Source of the DNA: Aspergillus flavus
Lineage: Eukaryota > Ascomycota > Eurotiomycetes > Eurotiales > Aspergillaceae
Assembly: GCF_009017415.1 (NCBI RefSeq)
Contig: NC_092404.1
Coordinates: forward strand, 2,963,501-3,027,500
Direction of reading: 5' to 3'
Length of the DNA stretch: 64,000 nucleotides
The notes beneath the pieces were generated by a model. It did not search any database. It was not told the origin of the DNA and saw only the letters and a list, made by a program, of their open reading frames with translations. The position numbers and the translations under genes are program-made. This document shows, one piece after another, positions 12,969 through 24,703 of the stretch (positions are counted from its first letter, which is position 1; the number at the start of each line of letters is the position of its first letter).

Positions 12969-15930
12969 CGATGCGGTGTGTAAGAGTAGCTTCAACTTTT
13001 GCTTTGCTTCCTTGCGGGTTCCTTCAACTTTCCCCTGACTAACCGAGTGTTCTTGCGTACTCGGATCCGCGCATGTACGGTGTGTATCGTTCGTCGCGCA
13101 ACAGGAATTGTCTTGAAGCCGAGGTTATTAATCGCGAATCGGAATGACGGAGGAAAATCACTGTTCGGCTGCGGGTGAAGGGTGGGGAACGTCTGGCAGA
13201 AGGTAGTCAGTCGTTCAACTCCATTGCATTTCCACATAAAAAGACCGGACAGGGTCAAGGTCGTAAGCTTACCAACTGTGAAGGGAACCGAGAAGCGTCT
13301 AAAACAACTTGTATGTATAGTGTATACTCCGTACTTACATCAAGTTCTGGAGCGAGTTATGGTCGGAAGAAGGTTTACCCTTTTCGACACCACCGCCTTC
13401 CGCTTCTAGTATTTAATGCCTTACGCCCAAGGCTTCATTATTTCCAGATATGGAAGCGTCAGCCACAACACTTGCACCGCCTCACAGCATGTTGCAGCCT
13501 TCGCCAACATGACTATAGAAAGCCTCGCAGGAGAAATCAGCTGTTGAAGGCCATTTATTTTGGTAGATATGATGGTTGAAAGGTATAATACAGCGAGAAA
13601 GCGTAGAGATTTCGACTCCGTACAACTTCGGACTGACTGACCTCGTCGCTTTGACCGACAAGGCTCATGAACTGGGAAGCTATAATGTAATGCTTGAAAT
13701 CAACTCGATGAATGATAGCTCAGCTTGTCGCTGCTCAAAACTCTCCGATCCGGTGCAGAACCTCAGGCGGATTTTGCGTTGATCAGGGAGTCCCAGCAGT
13801 TCCAGTGGCCTGCTGATAACATTGGGCAAATTCTTGTAACCACAAAGCAGCCTCATATGCTGTGGACTTTTTAATTTCTTGCTTAATGAAACCTTCCCCT
13901 CGTCGTGTTTGTCTGGCGATCATGCTCGCTTTGCTGGTAGCATTCAAATCATCGATTGATCTTGGTGTCCATGACATGGTTGGGTCTATGGTCACCCGTG
14001 AAAGACCTTGTACTCCCATACATCAGCTAATAACCCTGGACCACAGCGAGTATCTTCCTAATCGGCGTAGGTGTGGGCACGCTCTTCTCCAGACCTTCCC
14101 CGATCCCTTTGATTCAACCGTGTTCTACTTAATCGCCATTAACTTGTTCCATGGTTCGTCTTGGCTAAGACTGTGATGCCAAATCCCAGCACCATTATCA
14201 CATTCTGGTTCCGGAGCCTTGTCTGCAACCACAGGTGGTGGTGGCAGAAGGCATTATCGGCTACATTTGGGCTGCTATCCCCTTTCAATGTGCCCTTAGC
14301 CAACCTAGTTTCATACCGGGGCTCTCAAAGCTACGACATGTGCCGCTCCCTTCTTAATAATGGTGTGAGATTTCAGCCAAGCCGAAGAATTAATTTTCCT
14401 GCGGCCGGACATGGCAGTGGCCACTTTGGTAGGTAGTTTTGAGATGGCTAACTACCAATGTGGCAAGATTGGAGTCTTTCAGGTGAGTCTCAAAAGCTAA
14501 GGTTGCACTGTTGCTCCCTAACATCCTGTTTTGGAGACGCAACTTCTGGTCTGTTATTGACCTACGCACACGTGCGAGGTCTTATATCCGTAGTTCTAGT
14601 AGGCATACGTGATCTGATAAATGATAATCCCGTGGGGGTGTATTGTAAGCATGAACACCCAGTTTGGCTTCATTTTCTTTGCGATACGTTGAAGAGCGTC
14701 CTCGGAGACTTCCTATTCTAGAGGATAACAGGAAATATCTGGTGATTTTCCTAGGTTAAAAATAAATGATTCTTCGACCAGCTGATTCTACTACAAGCTG
14801 ATGTTGACATACACTAACTTCTATAAAATTCTCCAACAGGAGTTATACTTGACGGGAAATGCCTGGGTGCTGACCAAGTAAACCAAACAACAGGGTCAGG
14901 AAGCCCAGCTTCCACGCGGTCTTACGGCATATGTCTCTATTACTTGGTTTGCCCTAGTTGTGATTCCTTGATTAGGTGTGGGTTGGACAACTGCATGACA
15001 CTGTGACGCCGTGGACTCTCTTGAGATGTGCGAGAGTCAGATAGACGTAATGCAATGCAAGGCGTGGACATAACTAGTTATATACACTGGCACTTTTCCA
15101 AATACTTACAAGTAGCCATCAGGACTGATAAAGCTCAAGAATCCGGGAAGGAATAGATAATGTGTTCAAGTAGACTTCTTACGTTTTGTCGAGCTGCGAA
15201 ATGGGGAGATATCGTCTTCGTAGGTTATGATTCAACAGTACTTCGAATGCAGATGAGTCATGCATGTGTGCAGCATTACTACAGCCTCCAAATGACAAGC
15301 ACAGGAATTCACTGGAGCCCAATATCAATGGTCAATCACAGGCTCTGTGGTATTCGTGGCATACGTTCTACTTTACTAAAAAACCGGTCCATTGTCTAAC
15401 TTAATATAGGCAGTCTAACCGACCTCCTCTTGAAAACCCTCATGAGTCATGGCGCTCCCCCTATGCCGTAGTGATCGGCGGGGTAGTTATTGTGCGAGGC
15501 ACGCTGTGTAATTGATAAGCAGATGTAGAGGTGAGTCAGAAGATGAGCAAGAAGGTAACTAAGGAGTAGTTACCTTGGAAGCATAAGCAAGCACTATGGA
15601 GTTATGGACCAGTTACGGTCCTGCCTCTGCCCGTTTGGGGGCTTAGGGTGCACGTGACCTCATCCGTTCATTTTGATTGATGGGATATAGGCAGACGATC
15701 ACCTGACGCACAGCCATCTCTCTATCATCTTTCATTGTCAATCTGCCGTTATATATTCCGTACATTCTACTCGTATAGCTGTTACGTATCCAGTTGGGAG
15801 TGTATTCGTCGGTATCCAACAGTTCAGCCACAGACTCCAGTTGACGTGAACAAGCGCCACTGCCCGGTCTTCTACCACAATATATCCATTTCTCCTTCCT
15901 GCCAATCTTTACTCCTGCTCCAGCGGCATA
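12969..15930. other. Intergenic region, unit 2
   Basis: Duplicate of 2748-5709, including the CACGTG site near 15651. No gene could be supported in either copy. Confidence 0.4.
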
Positions 15931-16614
15931 ATGTCTGACACGCCTGAAGGTATTGTTGAATACGGCTACGACAATATTACAGAATGGTATCTGCAGTGGG
16001 TGAAGAGCCAGAAGTCACCACGAGAAAGATACACCAAGATGCTCCTAGACAAGCTGCAACCTTCACCCTCTATTCTAGAGCTTGGTTGCGGGCCCGGAGT
16101 TCCTATTCTAAGAATGCTTCTTGACCAAGGCGCTCAAGTGGTCGCCAATGATCTCTCATCCAAGCAGATCGAGTTAGCCAAGGCCCGTTGCCCGGAGGCC
16201 AAGCTGGTTACGGGCAGCATGACCACCCTCACTTTCGAGCCTATGAGCTTCCATGGTGTCATTAGCTTCTATGCACTGTTCCACCTTCCACGGTCGCAGC
16301 TCAAGGCCATGCTCACTACGATCTATGATTGGTTGAAGCCCGGGGGTGTCTTCGTCTTTAATCTTGCAACTGTCGATGAAGAAGAAATCCATGGCGAATT
16401 CCTAGGATATGGGATGTTCTGGAGCAGCTATAGTGTGGATCAGAACCGAGCAATGTTAACAGAAATCGGATTTGATATCTTACAGATGGAAGTATTGCAC
16501 GCAAATGATGGAACGTTGGAGGAGGGGGATCCGGACTATGATTCCGAGTTTATGTGGGTAATGGCACGAAAGAAAGAATCTCCCGACGGTCTAAGAAATG
16601 TACAAGCAGTGTGA
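15931..16614 (+). CDS. SAM-dependent methyltransferase, copy 2
   Basis: Duplicate of the gene at 5710-6393 with the same 227-aa product, including the glycine-rich SAM-binding loop ELGCGPG. Upstream and downstream flanks are duplicated too, so expression signals should be the same. No difference between the two ORFs was noticed. Confidence 0.88.
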   Translation: MSDTPEGIVEYGYDNITEWYLQWVKSQKSPRERYTKMLLDKLQPSPSILELGCGPGVPILRMLLDQGAQVVANDLSSKQIELAKARCPEAKLVTGSMTTLTFEPMSFHGVISFYALFHLPRSQLKAMLTTIYDWLKPGGVFVFNLATVDEEEIHGEFLGYGMFWSSYSVDQNRAMLTEIGFDILQMEVLHANDGTLEEGDPDYDSEFMWVMARKKESPDGLRNVQAV

Positions 16615-17751
16615 TGGCTTCTCTGTATCTGTTCTGTTCTATTCGCTTTAGTTGAGTTTGTTGTCACTGGTAGTTATCAGAACTACCAAAAGTCACCACG
16701 CACCACTACACATTCAAGAATGTGGAATTGATGGATATGTATCTATAATGGATTTGAATCCATGGGGGGAAAGGCGCAGGGAGTTCTCTGGTGGTTACAC
16801 TAGAAACTGAATATATTCCTATCCAAAGGTGCTCTAGCTCTTGTTCTCATCCTATTTCTCGCTCTCGTGGTCCCAACTAAAGGTTCAGTGGCTGAATAGT
16901 TCCAGCTAGTATTGCAGGAATCGTCGAATCGGACTGACTCTAACACACCACAGAATGCAGAAGTTTGACCAATTCTACCACTGAGTTGCCCATAAGGAAT
17001 AACTAATTCATGAATGTCAGAAGTCCTGACTGACCACACCACGCGAGATAACAGGGTTGGAATACAGAGGGGCTTCCTGGCAATACTATGTTCCCAAAGG
17101 ATTATCATACAATTACACTAAGCTAGATTATATATCTTAGGATATGGATGTGCAATGCCAGTTGATTATTGTCAGCAATATTGTTGGGAAACTTGCCTGT
17201 TATTGGGATATGTATCATGTACCCTGTACATCATGGATATCACCTTCAGACTAGCGCGTAGCCCTGCCACTTACCGCACACAACAATTGGTGGGACAGTC
17301 GGACTCTCGATTGTCGGAGCTATTATGCAAACTAGACCGAGAGCGGGGTACGGACTGAGGGAAGGATACTTGTCTTCACTTCATGGAAGGAACCTTGTGG
17401 AAGCTGTGTTGCAAGATGGTCATAGATGTATATTTAAAATCAATCCCATCATGTTCCAAATGACATTGTGGACAAGTGTTACTGACTAACGCTGAACTGA
17501 AAGGAGGCTTGGACTATGTTGAAGAATATGATTCGTCACATGGCCTAGTCAGTCAGCAGTGCCAGCTCATACCCAGACAGCCTCGTTTGCCTTCCCTGCT
17601 TTGCATTCAAAGGACCTGAAGCTCTGTGCTTATATTACCAAAAAATAAAATTTTGCATCTATTTTGTCCTTGAAAATCTTGTATTCTGTTATGAACTATC
17701 CTAGTATAAAGTTTCCCTGTTTGGTATAATCTGCGATGCCGTGGTTGGAAA
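16615..17751. other. Intergenic region, unit 2
   Basis: Duplicate of 6394-7530. It separates the methyltransferase from the intact NLR gene and should contain that gene's promoter. No other element could be supported. Confidence 0.4.
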
Positions 17752-20700
17752 ATGGCGACCATGAAGCCTTCTCACCACGACTACACCGTTGCCTGGGTGT
17801 GCGCGTTGCCGCTGGAGATGACAGCTGCGGAACTCATGCTCAAGGAGATTCATGACCCCCTTCCTCAACCTCCAACCGATCCTAACGCCTATACACTTGG
17901 CAAACTGGGGGAACACAATGTCGTTATCGCCTGCCTACCCTCAGGTGTTTATGGAATTACGTCCGCTGCAGCTGTCCTAGCTAAGATGCATTCAACATTC
18001 CCTTCCCTAAGATTTGCCTTGATGGTGGGTATTGCAGGTGGTGTACCCAGCAGAAGCACCGATGTTCGTCTTGGGGATGTGGTAGTTAGCATACCATCCG
18101 GTACTTCAGGAGGTGTGGTGCAATATGATTTTGGAAAGACACTACCCGATGGACGCTTTCAACGCGCCAGCTCGCTCAACAAGCCCTCCCAATTATTACT
18201 CAACACCGTGTCCAAAGTGCGCAGCAAATATGCGATTACGGAGGCAGATATTGATGGGACTATTTCTCGTATACTGAACACAAATGAGAGGTTAAAACAA
18301 CAATTCTCACGACCTCATAGAGACTGGCTTTTTAATGCAGAATACATACACGAAGGAAACCATCCTGATTGCTTGGAATGTGACCAGACCCAGTTAGTGA
18401 AACGAGCCTCCCGAGACTCTTCTGAGCCTCATATTCATTACGGTTTGATAGCGTCCGCAAATCAAGTTATGAAGGGCGCAAAAGCACGAGACTCTCTTGC
18501 CCAAGACTCAAATGTTCTCTGCTTCGAAATGGAGGCAGCTGGACTCATGGATCAGCTGTCTTGCTTGGTGATCAGAGGCATTTGTGACTACTGCGACTCC
18601 CATAAGAATAAAGAATGGCAGGGATACGCAGCGCTTGCCGCTGCTACTTATACTCGGCTCCTTCTAGCAGCTGTCCCATCTCAAGAAAATATTAGCCACA
18701 GAAATTACGCGTTAGCTCAAGTGAACGAAACGCTGATAAGAAGACAGATAGCTGCTCTGAGAAACCTTTATGTGTCACTCTATCAAGACCAAAAAAACCG
18801 GAACCCTGATCGAACACCTGGAACGTGTGAATGGTTCATCTCACATCCGATTTTTCAAGACTGGGAATCAAGTCAAACATCACGACTGCTTTGGGTCTCT
18901 GCAAATCCTGGATGTGGCAAGTCTGTCCTTGCCAAATACCTCGCAGATTTCCTTCCCAAACTCGATGTGTCTCGAGCAGTTGGATATTTCTTTTTCAAAG
19001 ATGACTATGAAGACCAAAAGAGTATCACAAATGCGTTATGCTGTATACTTCACCAACTCTTTGACAAGAAGCGTCACCTGCTGGATGATACCATACTTGA
19101 GCAATTTGAAATGAATGAAAGCGTCACCAGCTCATTCAGTGAGCTCTGGATTATTCTTCTCAAAGCTGCCAGCAAGGAAAATGCTGGGGAGATCGTTTTT
19201 CTTTTAGACGCCTTGGATGAATGTGAACAACATGGAAGTTCCCAATTTATGGAGGCTTTGCGCAGGCTTTACACAGATGAGAGTCAACATAATTTCAACC
19301 TCAAATTCCTAATTACTAGTCGCCCCTATAGTCATATCCGACAGGGCTTTCAACCTCTTAACATACCTGGACAGCCTGCCATCCATCTTAGTGGAGAAAG
19401 CGATGTTGAAACGAAGAAGATTTCTCAAGAGATTGATATTTTCATTGAAGTTAAGGTCAATGAGGTACACGATCGACTACAGCTCACAAATAATGAGCGC
19501 GACATGTTGCGTGAAAGCCTGACTCGTGTCACTCACAGGACATATCTCTGGGTCTACCTTACTTTGGAGGACTTGGTCCAAAATCAGGACTATATTGACG
19601 AGAAAAGAATAGCTGAGGTTACTTCTAACCCCCCAAAGACAGTCGATGAGGCATATGAGCGAATCCTAGCAAGAAGTAAGGATCCTCAAAAAGCCAAGAG
19701 ACTACTGTCTATTGTGGTTGGAGCGTTGCGGCCCTTAAGTCTCAAGGAAATGAATCTCGCGCTGAATCTAAGGAAGGGTCAACTTTCTTATGCCGACCTC
19801 ACTCTCGAACCGGAAAACCGTTTTCATGAAGCGATCCGGTCTATATGTGGGCTCTTTATTATGATTGTTGATTCCAAAATTTATCTCCTCCACCAAACAG
19901 CAAGGGAATTTTTGGTCGCTCAGGAGGGGACAGTTGAAGATATTAATCGGCCATCTGGATGGAGACGTTCTCTTCGATTGCAAGACTCACACTGCCTTCT
20001 TGCCAATATCTGCATCCAACATCTGCTTTTCACTGATTTTGAGGAGACTCCGTTATCTGTAGCGGTCGGACCCAGTCGCGACCATTCTGTCTTTCTGGAC
20101 TACTCTGCTACACATTGGACAGCTCATCTATTGGAGTCAAAACTCCAACTAGAGGGCATGCTACCAGACCTTAATATAATTTGTGATGCAAGCACCACGC
20201 GCTGTCAAACCTGGCTTCACATTTATTGGGCTTCTTTAAACACAGAGTTCCCTACTGGTTTCACCACTCTGATGGTTACATCATATTTTGGGCTTACACC
20301 CGTCACCAAACATTGGATTAAAATCAACGGAATTGACTTTGACGCCAGGGATCATGTTTATGGACGGTCTGCGCTATCTTGGGCAGCAGGGAATGGCCAT
20401 AGTGCTATTGTGAAGCTCCTGACCCAAAGGTCTTGGAAAAAGTTCCTACAAAGAAGGGCTCTTGTTGACTTCGCAGGTAAGCATAACCGGACTCCATTAT
20501 CGTGGGCAATCTTGAATGGTCATGAGGAAGCAGCTCGTGTACTGCTTAGGGCTGGATCTGACATTAATTTGGCTGATGACATTGGAGGGACACCGCTTTA
20601 CTATGCTATCTTAAGCGACCGTCGTCAATTATTAGAGCTTTTCACCAGAGAAAGAACTCTACTGGAGTCAAAAGATGATATACAAAAAAAGATACTACTT

Positions 20701-22510
20701 TCAGCAGTGAAGGAAGGACATGGACCGGTAGTGAGAATGCTGCTTGAACAAGGTGCCGACGTGGAGTCTAGGGATAATGAACATGATCGAACCCTACTCT
20801 CATGGGCATCTGGTAATGGTCACGTTGCAGTGGTTAAGGAATTGCTCGCGAAGAATGCCAATATGCAGTCCGAGGATTGCCAGTATGGTCGAACACCGCT
20901 CTCCTGGGCGGTTGAGAATATGCACTCAGCGGTGTTAGTACTCCTGCTTGATAAATCTGGTTTGGAGTCAATGGTACATATTCAAAAATTCCGGGACATA
21001 GTTGGAGCTATTATTACTCTTCAGGCTTCTGTCTCAGTTGATACACTTGCAAGGTTACTCGGTATACCTATGAGTGATATCCTTGATCAACTAAACTCAC
21101 TACAATCACTTCACCCAAGCCTTCATATGCCCACAGACCCTAACGCTCTCATTGAATTTTTACATTTACATTTCCGATACTTTCTCCTCCACACAACAAC
21201 AGCCCTTCGGGTAGAGAAGAAGGAAATGCACAAAATAATAGCCGACCGGTGTTTATACATCATGAGCAGTTTGCTGAAAGAGAATATTTGTGACTTACCA
21301 AGCAATGCAAGTGAGTTTGACGATATCAAGGACCAGACGATTGACCAATGCCTACCCAAACACTTGCAATACTCATGTTACCATTGGGCATATCATGTAG
21401 CGCAAAGCAATGGGCCTGTCAGTGACGAAGTAATAAGTTTTCTGGAACAGCATTTTCTTCATTGGCTGGAAGCAGTGAGTATAATGGGACGAATATATGA
21501 TGGCCTGGGTATCTTAAACTTTTTGACAAAGGTAAATTCTGCCCTAATCTAGTAAATTGCTATCCAGTCAAATAACAAATAGAATCTAGATGCCAGAGGT
21601 GAAACTCTCCGAATTCTTAAATGATGCGCGGCAATTCATCCTCAGAAACATGGCTTGCTCTGCCCCTCTACAGCTTTATTATTCTGGAATTACGTTTTCC
21701 GCTGGGGAGTCTATAACTGGAAGAAAGTTGAGAGATAAATCATGGAGCGCACAACTTCAGACCCTTAAGGGCCATTCGGGTATGGTCAACACTGTGGTCT
21801 TCTCTCCAGATAGTGAGATACTGGCCTCAGGCTCTGGTGATGGAACTATCCAGCTGTGGGATGCCAAGTCCGGAAAACAACTCCAGATCTTTGATAGCTG
21901 TTTGGGTTGGGTTAATACTATGGTCTTCTCTCCAGACAGTGAGGTACTGGTCTTAAGCTCCCTTAATAGAACTATCTGGCTGTGGGATATCAAGTCTAGA
22001 GAACAACTCCAGATCTCTAAGGGCTATTTAGATTATACTTATAATCTGGCCTTCTCTCTAGATAGTGAGATACTGGCCTCAGGCTCTGGTGATGGAACTA
22101 TACAGCTGTGGGATACCAAGTCCAGAGAACCACTCCAGACCCTTGACAGCTATTTAGAATGGGTCAATACTATGGCCTTCTCTTTAGACAGTAAGATTCT
22201 GGCCTTAGGCTCTGATGATAAAACTGTCCAGCTGTGGTGTACCAAGTCTAGAAAACAACTCCAGATACTCGAGGGCCATTTAGCTCGTGTTAATACTGTG
22301 GCCTTCTCTCCAGACAGTAAGATTCTGGCCTCAGGCTCTGGTGATAAAACTGTCCGGCTATGGTGTACTAAGTCTGGAAAACAACTGCAGATTCTTGAGG
22401 GCCATTTAGATTGGGTTAGAGCTGTGACCTTCTCTCCAGACGGTGAGATACTGGCCTCAGGCTCTGATGATAAAACTGTCCGACTATGGGATGCTAAGTT
22501 TAGGAAGTAA
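17752..22510 (+). CDS. Chimeric NLR: phosphorylase-NACHT-ankyrin-WD40
   Basis: Exons 17752-21531 and 21590-22510, 58-nt intron (GTAAAT..CTAG), 1,566 aa. Residues about 10-320 are a nucleoside phosphorylase domain, often the effector module of fungal NLRs. NACHT follows, with Walker A NPGCGKS near 385-391 and Walker B VFLLDALDEC about 100 residues later. About six ankyrin repeats are encoded at roughly 20330-20975. From about 20985 the frame enters a segment of the kind that follows NACHT in HET-E-like NACHT-WD40 proteins (FRDIVGAIITLQ, LHFRYFLLH, FLHWLEAVSIMGR). Across the intron comes FLNDARQFILRN, then six WD40 repeats of about 42 aa. Splicing in phase at 21531/21590 restores the usual order of that family. 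The protein thus seems to join an ankyrin NLR to the back half of a WD40 NLR. Presumed cytosolic heterokaryon-incompatibility or immune receptor. A TAA ends the frame inside the WD40 array. Confidence 0.85.
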
Positions 22511-22830
22511 CTCCAGACCCTTGATACAAACACTGCTGTCAGATCTATCAGTTTCTCTACGCACGGCCCATATCTAGAGACTGACATTGGTTCCCTTGAT
22601 ATCCAGCCCTTTTGGAGTAATTGTCAACCAATTCAACATGAGTCCTACCCCAGAGTATCCATATCCTTGAAAGGGGGCAGGGTGATCCTTGGAGATGTCT
22701 AAGCACTCTGGCTCCCGTATGAGTACCGCCAACCAGCTTGCTTAGTTTCTACAGGTGGAGGAGCTCTTGCTCTCGGGTATCATGATGGGTGGGTTTGCAT
22801 AATGAACTTCCGTAAGGACATTTACCTAAA
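22511..22830 (+). pseudogene. Decayed C-terminal tail of the WD40 NLR
   Basis: After the TAA at 22508-22510 the same frame continues with LQTLDTNTAVRSISFS, the degenerate last blade and C-terminal tail expected in NACHT-WD40 proteins, then LWLPYEYR and ALALGYHDGWVCI. A second in-frame TAA interrupts it near 22700. In the preceding repeats the codon before LQ is CAA (GKQLQ, RKQLQ) or a close variant, so the first stop fits a CAA-to-TAA change. The receptor has probably lost its last blade and tail. Confidence 0.75.
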
Positions 22831-24171
22831 TGTTGAGTGCCTTTTTCATTGTTCCTAACTAACCTCCTGTTTTATTTTCCAATCTCTTTTTAAACATGAG
22901 GTTGGGGGTCACTAAGTAATGTATATGGTGTATCTATACTGTGGACCCTTCGGAAATTTCGTAGATGATGTAACAAGTCGCCACTGTGATTACTTAAATT
23001 ATTAGCAATGGTATTTGAAATCTATTATGTATCTAACAAATACGGTCCCAAAAATACACGCATAATCCGCTAATCTTGAGATAGACTAGCGTCCCAGGAG
23101 TGACGCTAGAGAGAGTGGAAGAGTATAAACAACTGAAAGCCGATCTTGTCACCGACTGGATTCGGACATGACCGATTTCTGAGGGAGTGTTATAGACTAG
23201 AGTACTATAGCGGAGTCAGACTCTATCTACCCTTAGTAGAACGAGTTAAGTTTGCTGTCTGATTCGCTTCGTTCTCAACCTCCGATTAGCTATGCTCGGT
23301 CTCCATCCCCGGCGATTGTGTTCGTTGTGAAGGACAGAAATATGCTTTCCGGGTGGGATAAACAGCAAGTTGGCAAGTTAGCGAGGAAATAGTCATTGCC
23401 ACCTAGATAGTCTCCATTGTAAGTAGATTCCGATAGTTTGACTTCCCAAGATGTGGAGAATAGCGCTGGGCGAACACGACAGCTGGAAGATCCATATCGC
23501 CAAGCTTACATTGAACTGCCATAATTCTGGTACTTGTTTCTTTGATATCGGTAGTTGTAAGGAATCAGGGATGTACGCTACAACAGCGAACAAGCCGTTG
23601 CGGCCGGTTTTATCCCAGTATATCTGGCCCAATTCGTGACCACCCGCACGCGTTTCTTGTGAAGATGATAGCTAGATCTTGATATATTCCGAGCAATTGG
23701 CAGTGGTCTTGCATCGCTGCTTGAAACTAACAAAGAGCAACTAACTAACTTACTATGCGAAAAGGAGTATAGTAATCAAGGTAGCACCTAACCTGGGCTT
23801 ACATATACTGAGATTACTGGTTTAAGCGAATAGCAAGTGACATGAAACATTGCTCAGACCATTAGGCAATGATGCTATCTGAACTCAGGCCTGAAGAACC
23901 GGGTTTTATGGAGATGACAGGAGAGGTGGAAAGACAGGGTCTCTAGAGATTACTGACCTTTGACGCGTTCCAGCTCAGGCGGCGAAAGAAGGCGTCATTT
24001 GTATAGTAAGGACTATTGATGTAGTCCTAGCAAGATTGACTATTCTAGGACCATTCTGCTGGGACAACACATTCACATTGTGACTCAAGCTCCTACAACA
24101 GATATATTTCTCAAATAACTGGGTTACCTCCAGAGACATCCTAGAGTACTTCATTTCCTTCCCTACCGGAT
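22831..24171. other. Intergenic region with possible LTR remnant
   Basis: No gene supported. A perfect 8-bp inverted repeat CTAGCGTC..GACGCTAG lies near 23090-23112. Near 23180 a purine tract GAGGGAG is followed by TGTTATAGACTAG, which resembles a polypurine tract next to the start of a copia-type LTR. No second LTR, coding region or target duplication was found, so this stays tentative. Confidence 0.3.
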
Positions 24172-24408
24172 CTAGGGCATTCGACTGAACAACGGAATAT
24201 CAGCTCCAGCCAACTTCCTACCGGCAACGTTGGCTTTAATTTGGTAGGCCTGATGTTCGGGGTAGCCATCGACAGGGCCGTCGGTAGCCTGTAGATCCAT
24301 GCCTAAGACCACTGCACCCTCGCGAATGAAGGTCTCCATAATTCCGCGTCCGAAGCCTTGAGTCGACCCGGAAACTAGGGCTATCTTTCCTTCGAGGCGG
24401 CCAGGCAT
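24172..24408 (-). pseudogene. Short-chain dehydrogenase N-terminal fragment
   Basis: Starts MPGRLEGKIALVSGSTQGFGRG, the beta-strand and glycine-rich NAD(P)-binding loop (GxxxGxG) of short-chain dehydrogenases/reductases, followed by GMDL and IKANVA. After about 60 residues family similarity ends, and no YxxxK catalytic motif or further exon is visible to the left. A GTAGGA donor-like site follows NVAG, so the first exon may have lost its partners. It is divergent from the Zn2Cys6 regulator at 24704. Probably a truncated relic. Confidence 0.7.
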
Positions 24409-24703
24409 TCTGGTGGATGGAAGGAGAAAAGAAACCTGAAAACTCGATTGAATATAGCTGAGGGTTAAGAGTGCAAAAGTTGAGTTGAGGGTATACTCTG
24501 TCTCATATTGCTAACTATCTTATAGTAGCAAGAGGGGTGGTTCTTGCAGCTGCCCGGCCGAGATTAAATGGAGGATGGGGGGAAGTCGGAGGGCGCTTCA
24601 GACGGACCCCGTGCTGGCTTATCTTGAGTTAATTCTTGAACTTTGCTTCTCCCATCCATCGATCTATGTCGGCCCGTCCACTCAATCTGCCAACAGTTAC
24701 TCA
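24409..24703. promoter_or_regulatory. Shared region between divergent SDR fragment and regulator
   Basis: About 295 bases separating the minus-strand SDR start (24408) and the plus-strand regulator start (24704). This arrangement would allow a bidirectional promoter. No specific site is called. Confidence 0.35.

Larger units (their letters stand above)
10259..20478. repeat. Tandem duplication, unit 2 (10,220 bp)
   Basis: Second copy of the 10.2-kb unit. Unlike unit 1 it continues into the natural downstream sequence: after the shared bases around 20471-20481 the NLR reading frame runs on into ankyrin repeats. Unit 2 therefore holds the original right boundary and unit 1 the original left boundary. 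No C-to-T decay is visible, although a repeat this long and this identical would be an ideal RIP substrate. Confidence 0.95.

Noticed and set aside
23180..23330. Possible 3' LTR of a copia element (purine tract then TGTTATAG)
   Set aside because: No partner LTR, coding region, primer-binding site or target duplication found. Kept only as a note in the intergenic entry.
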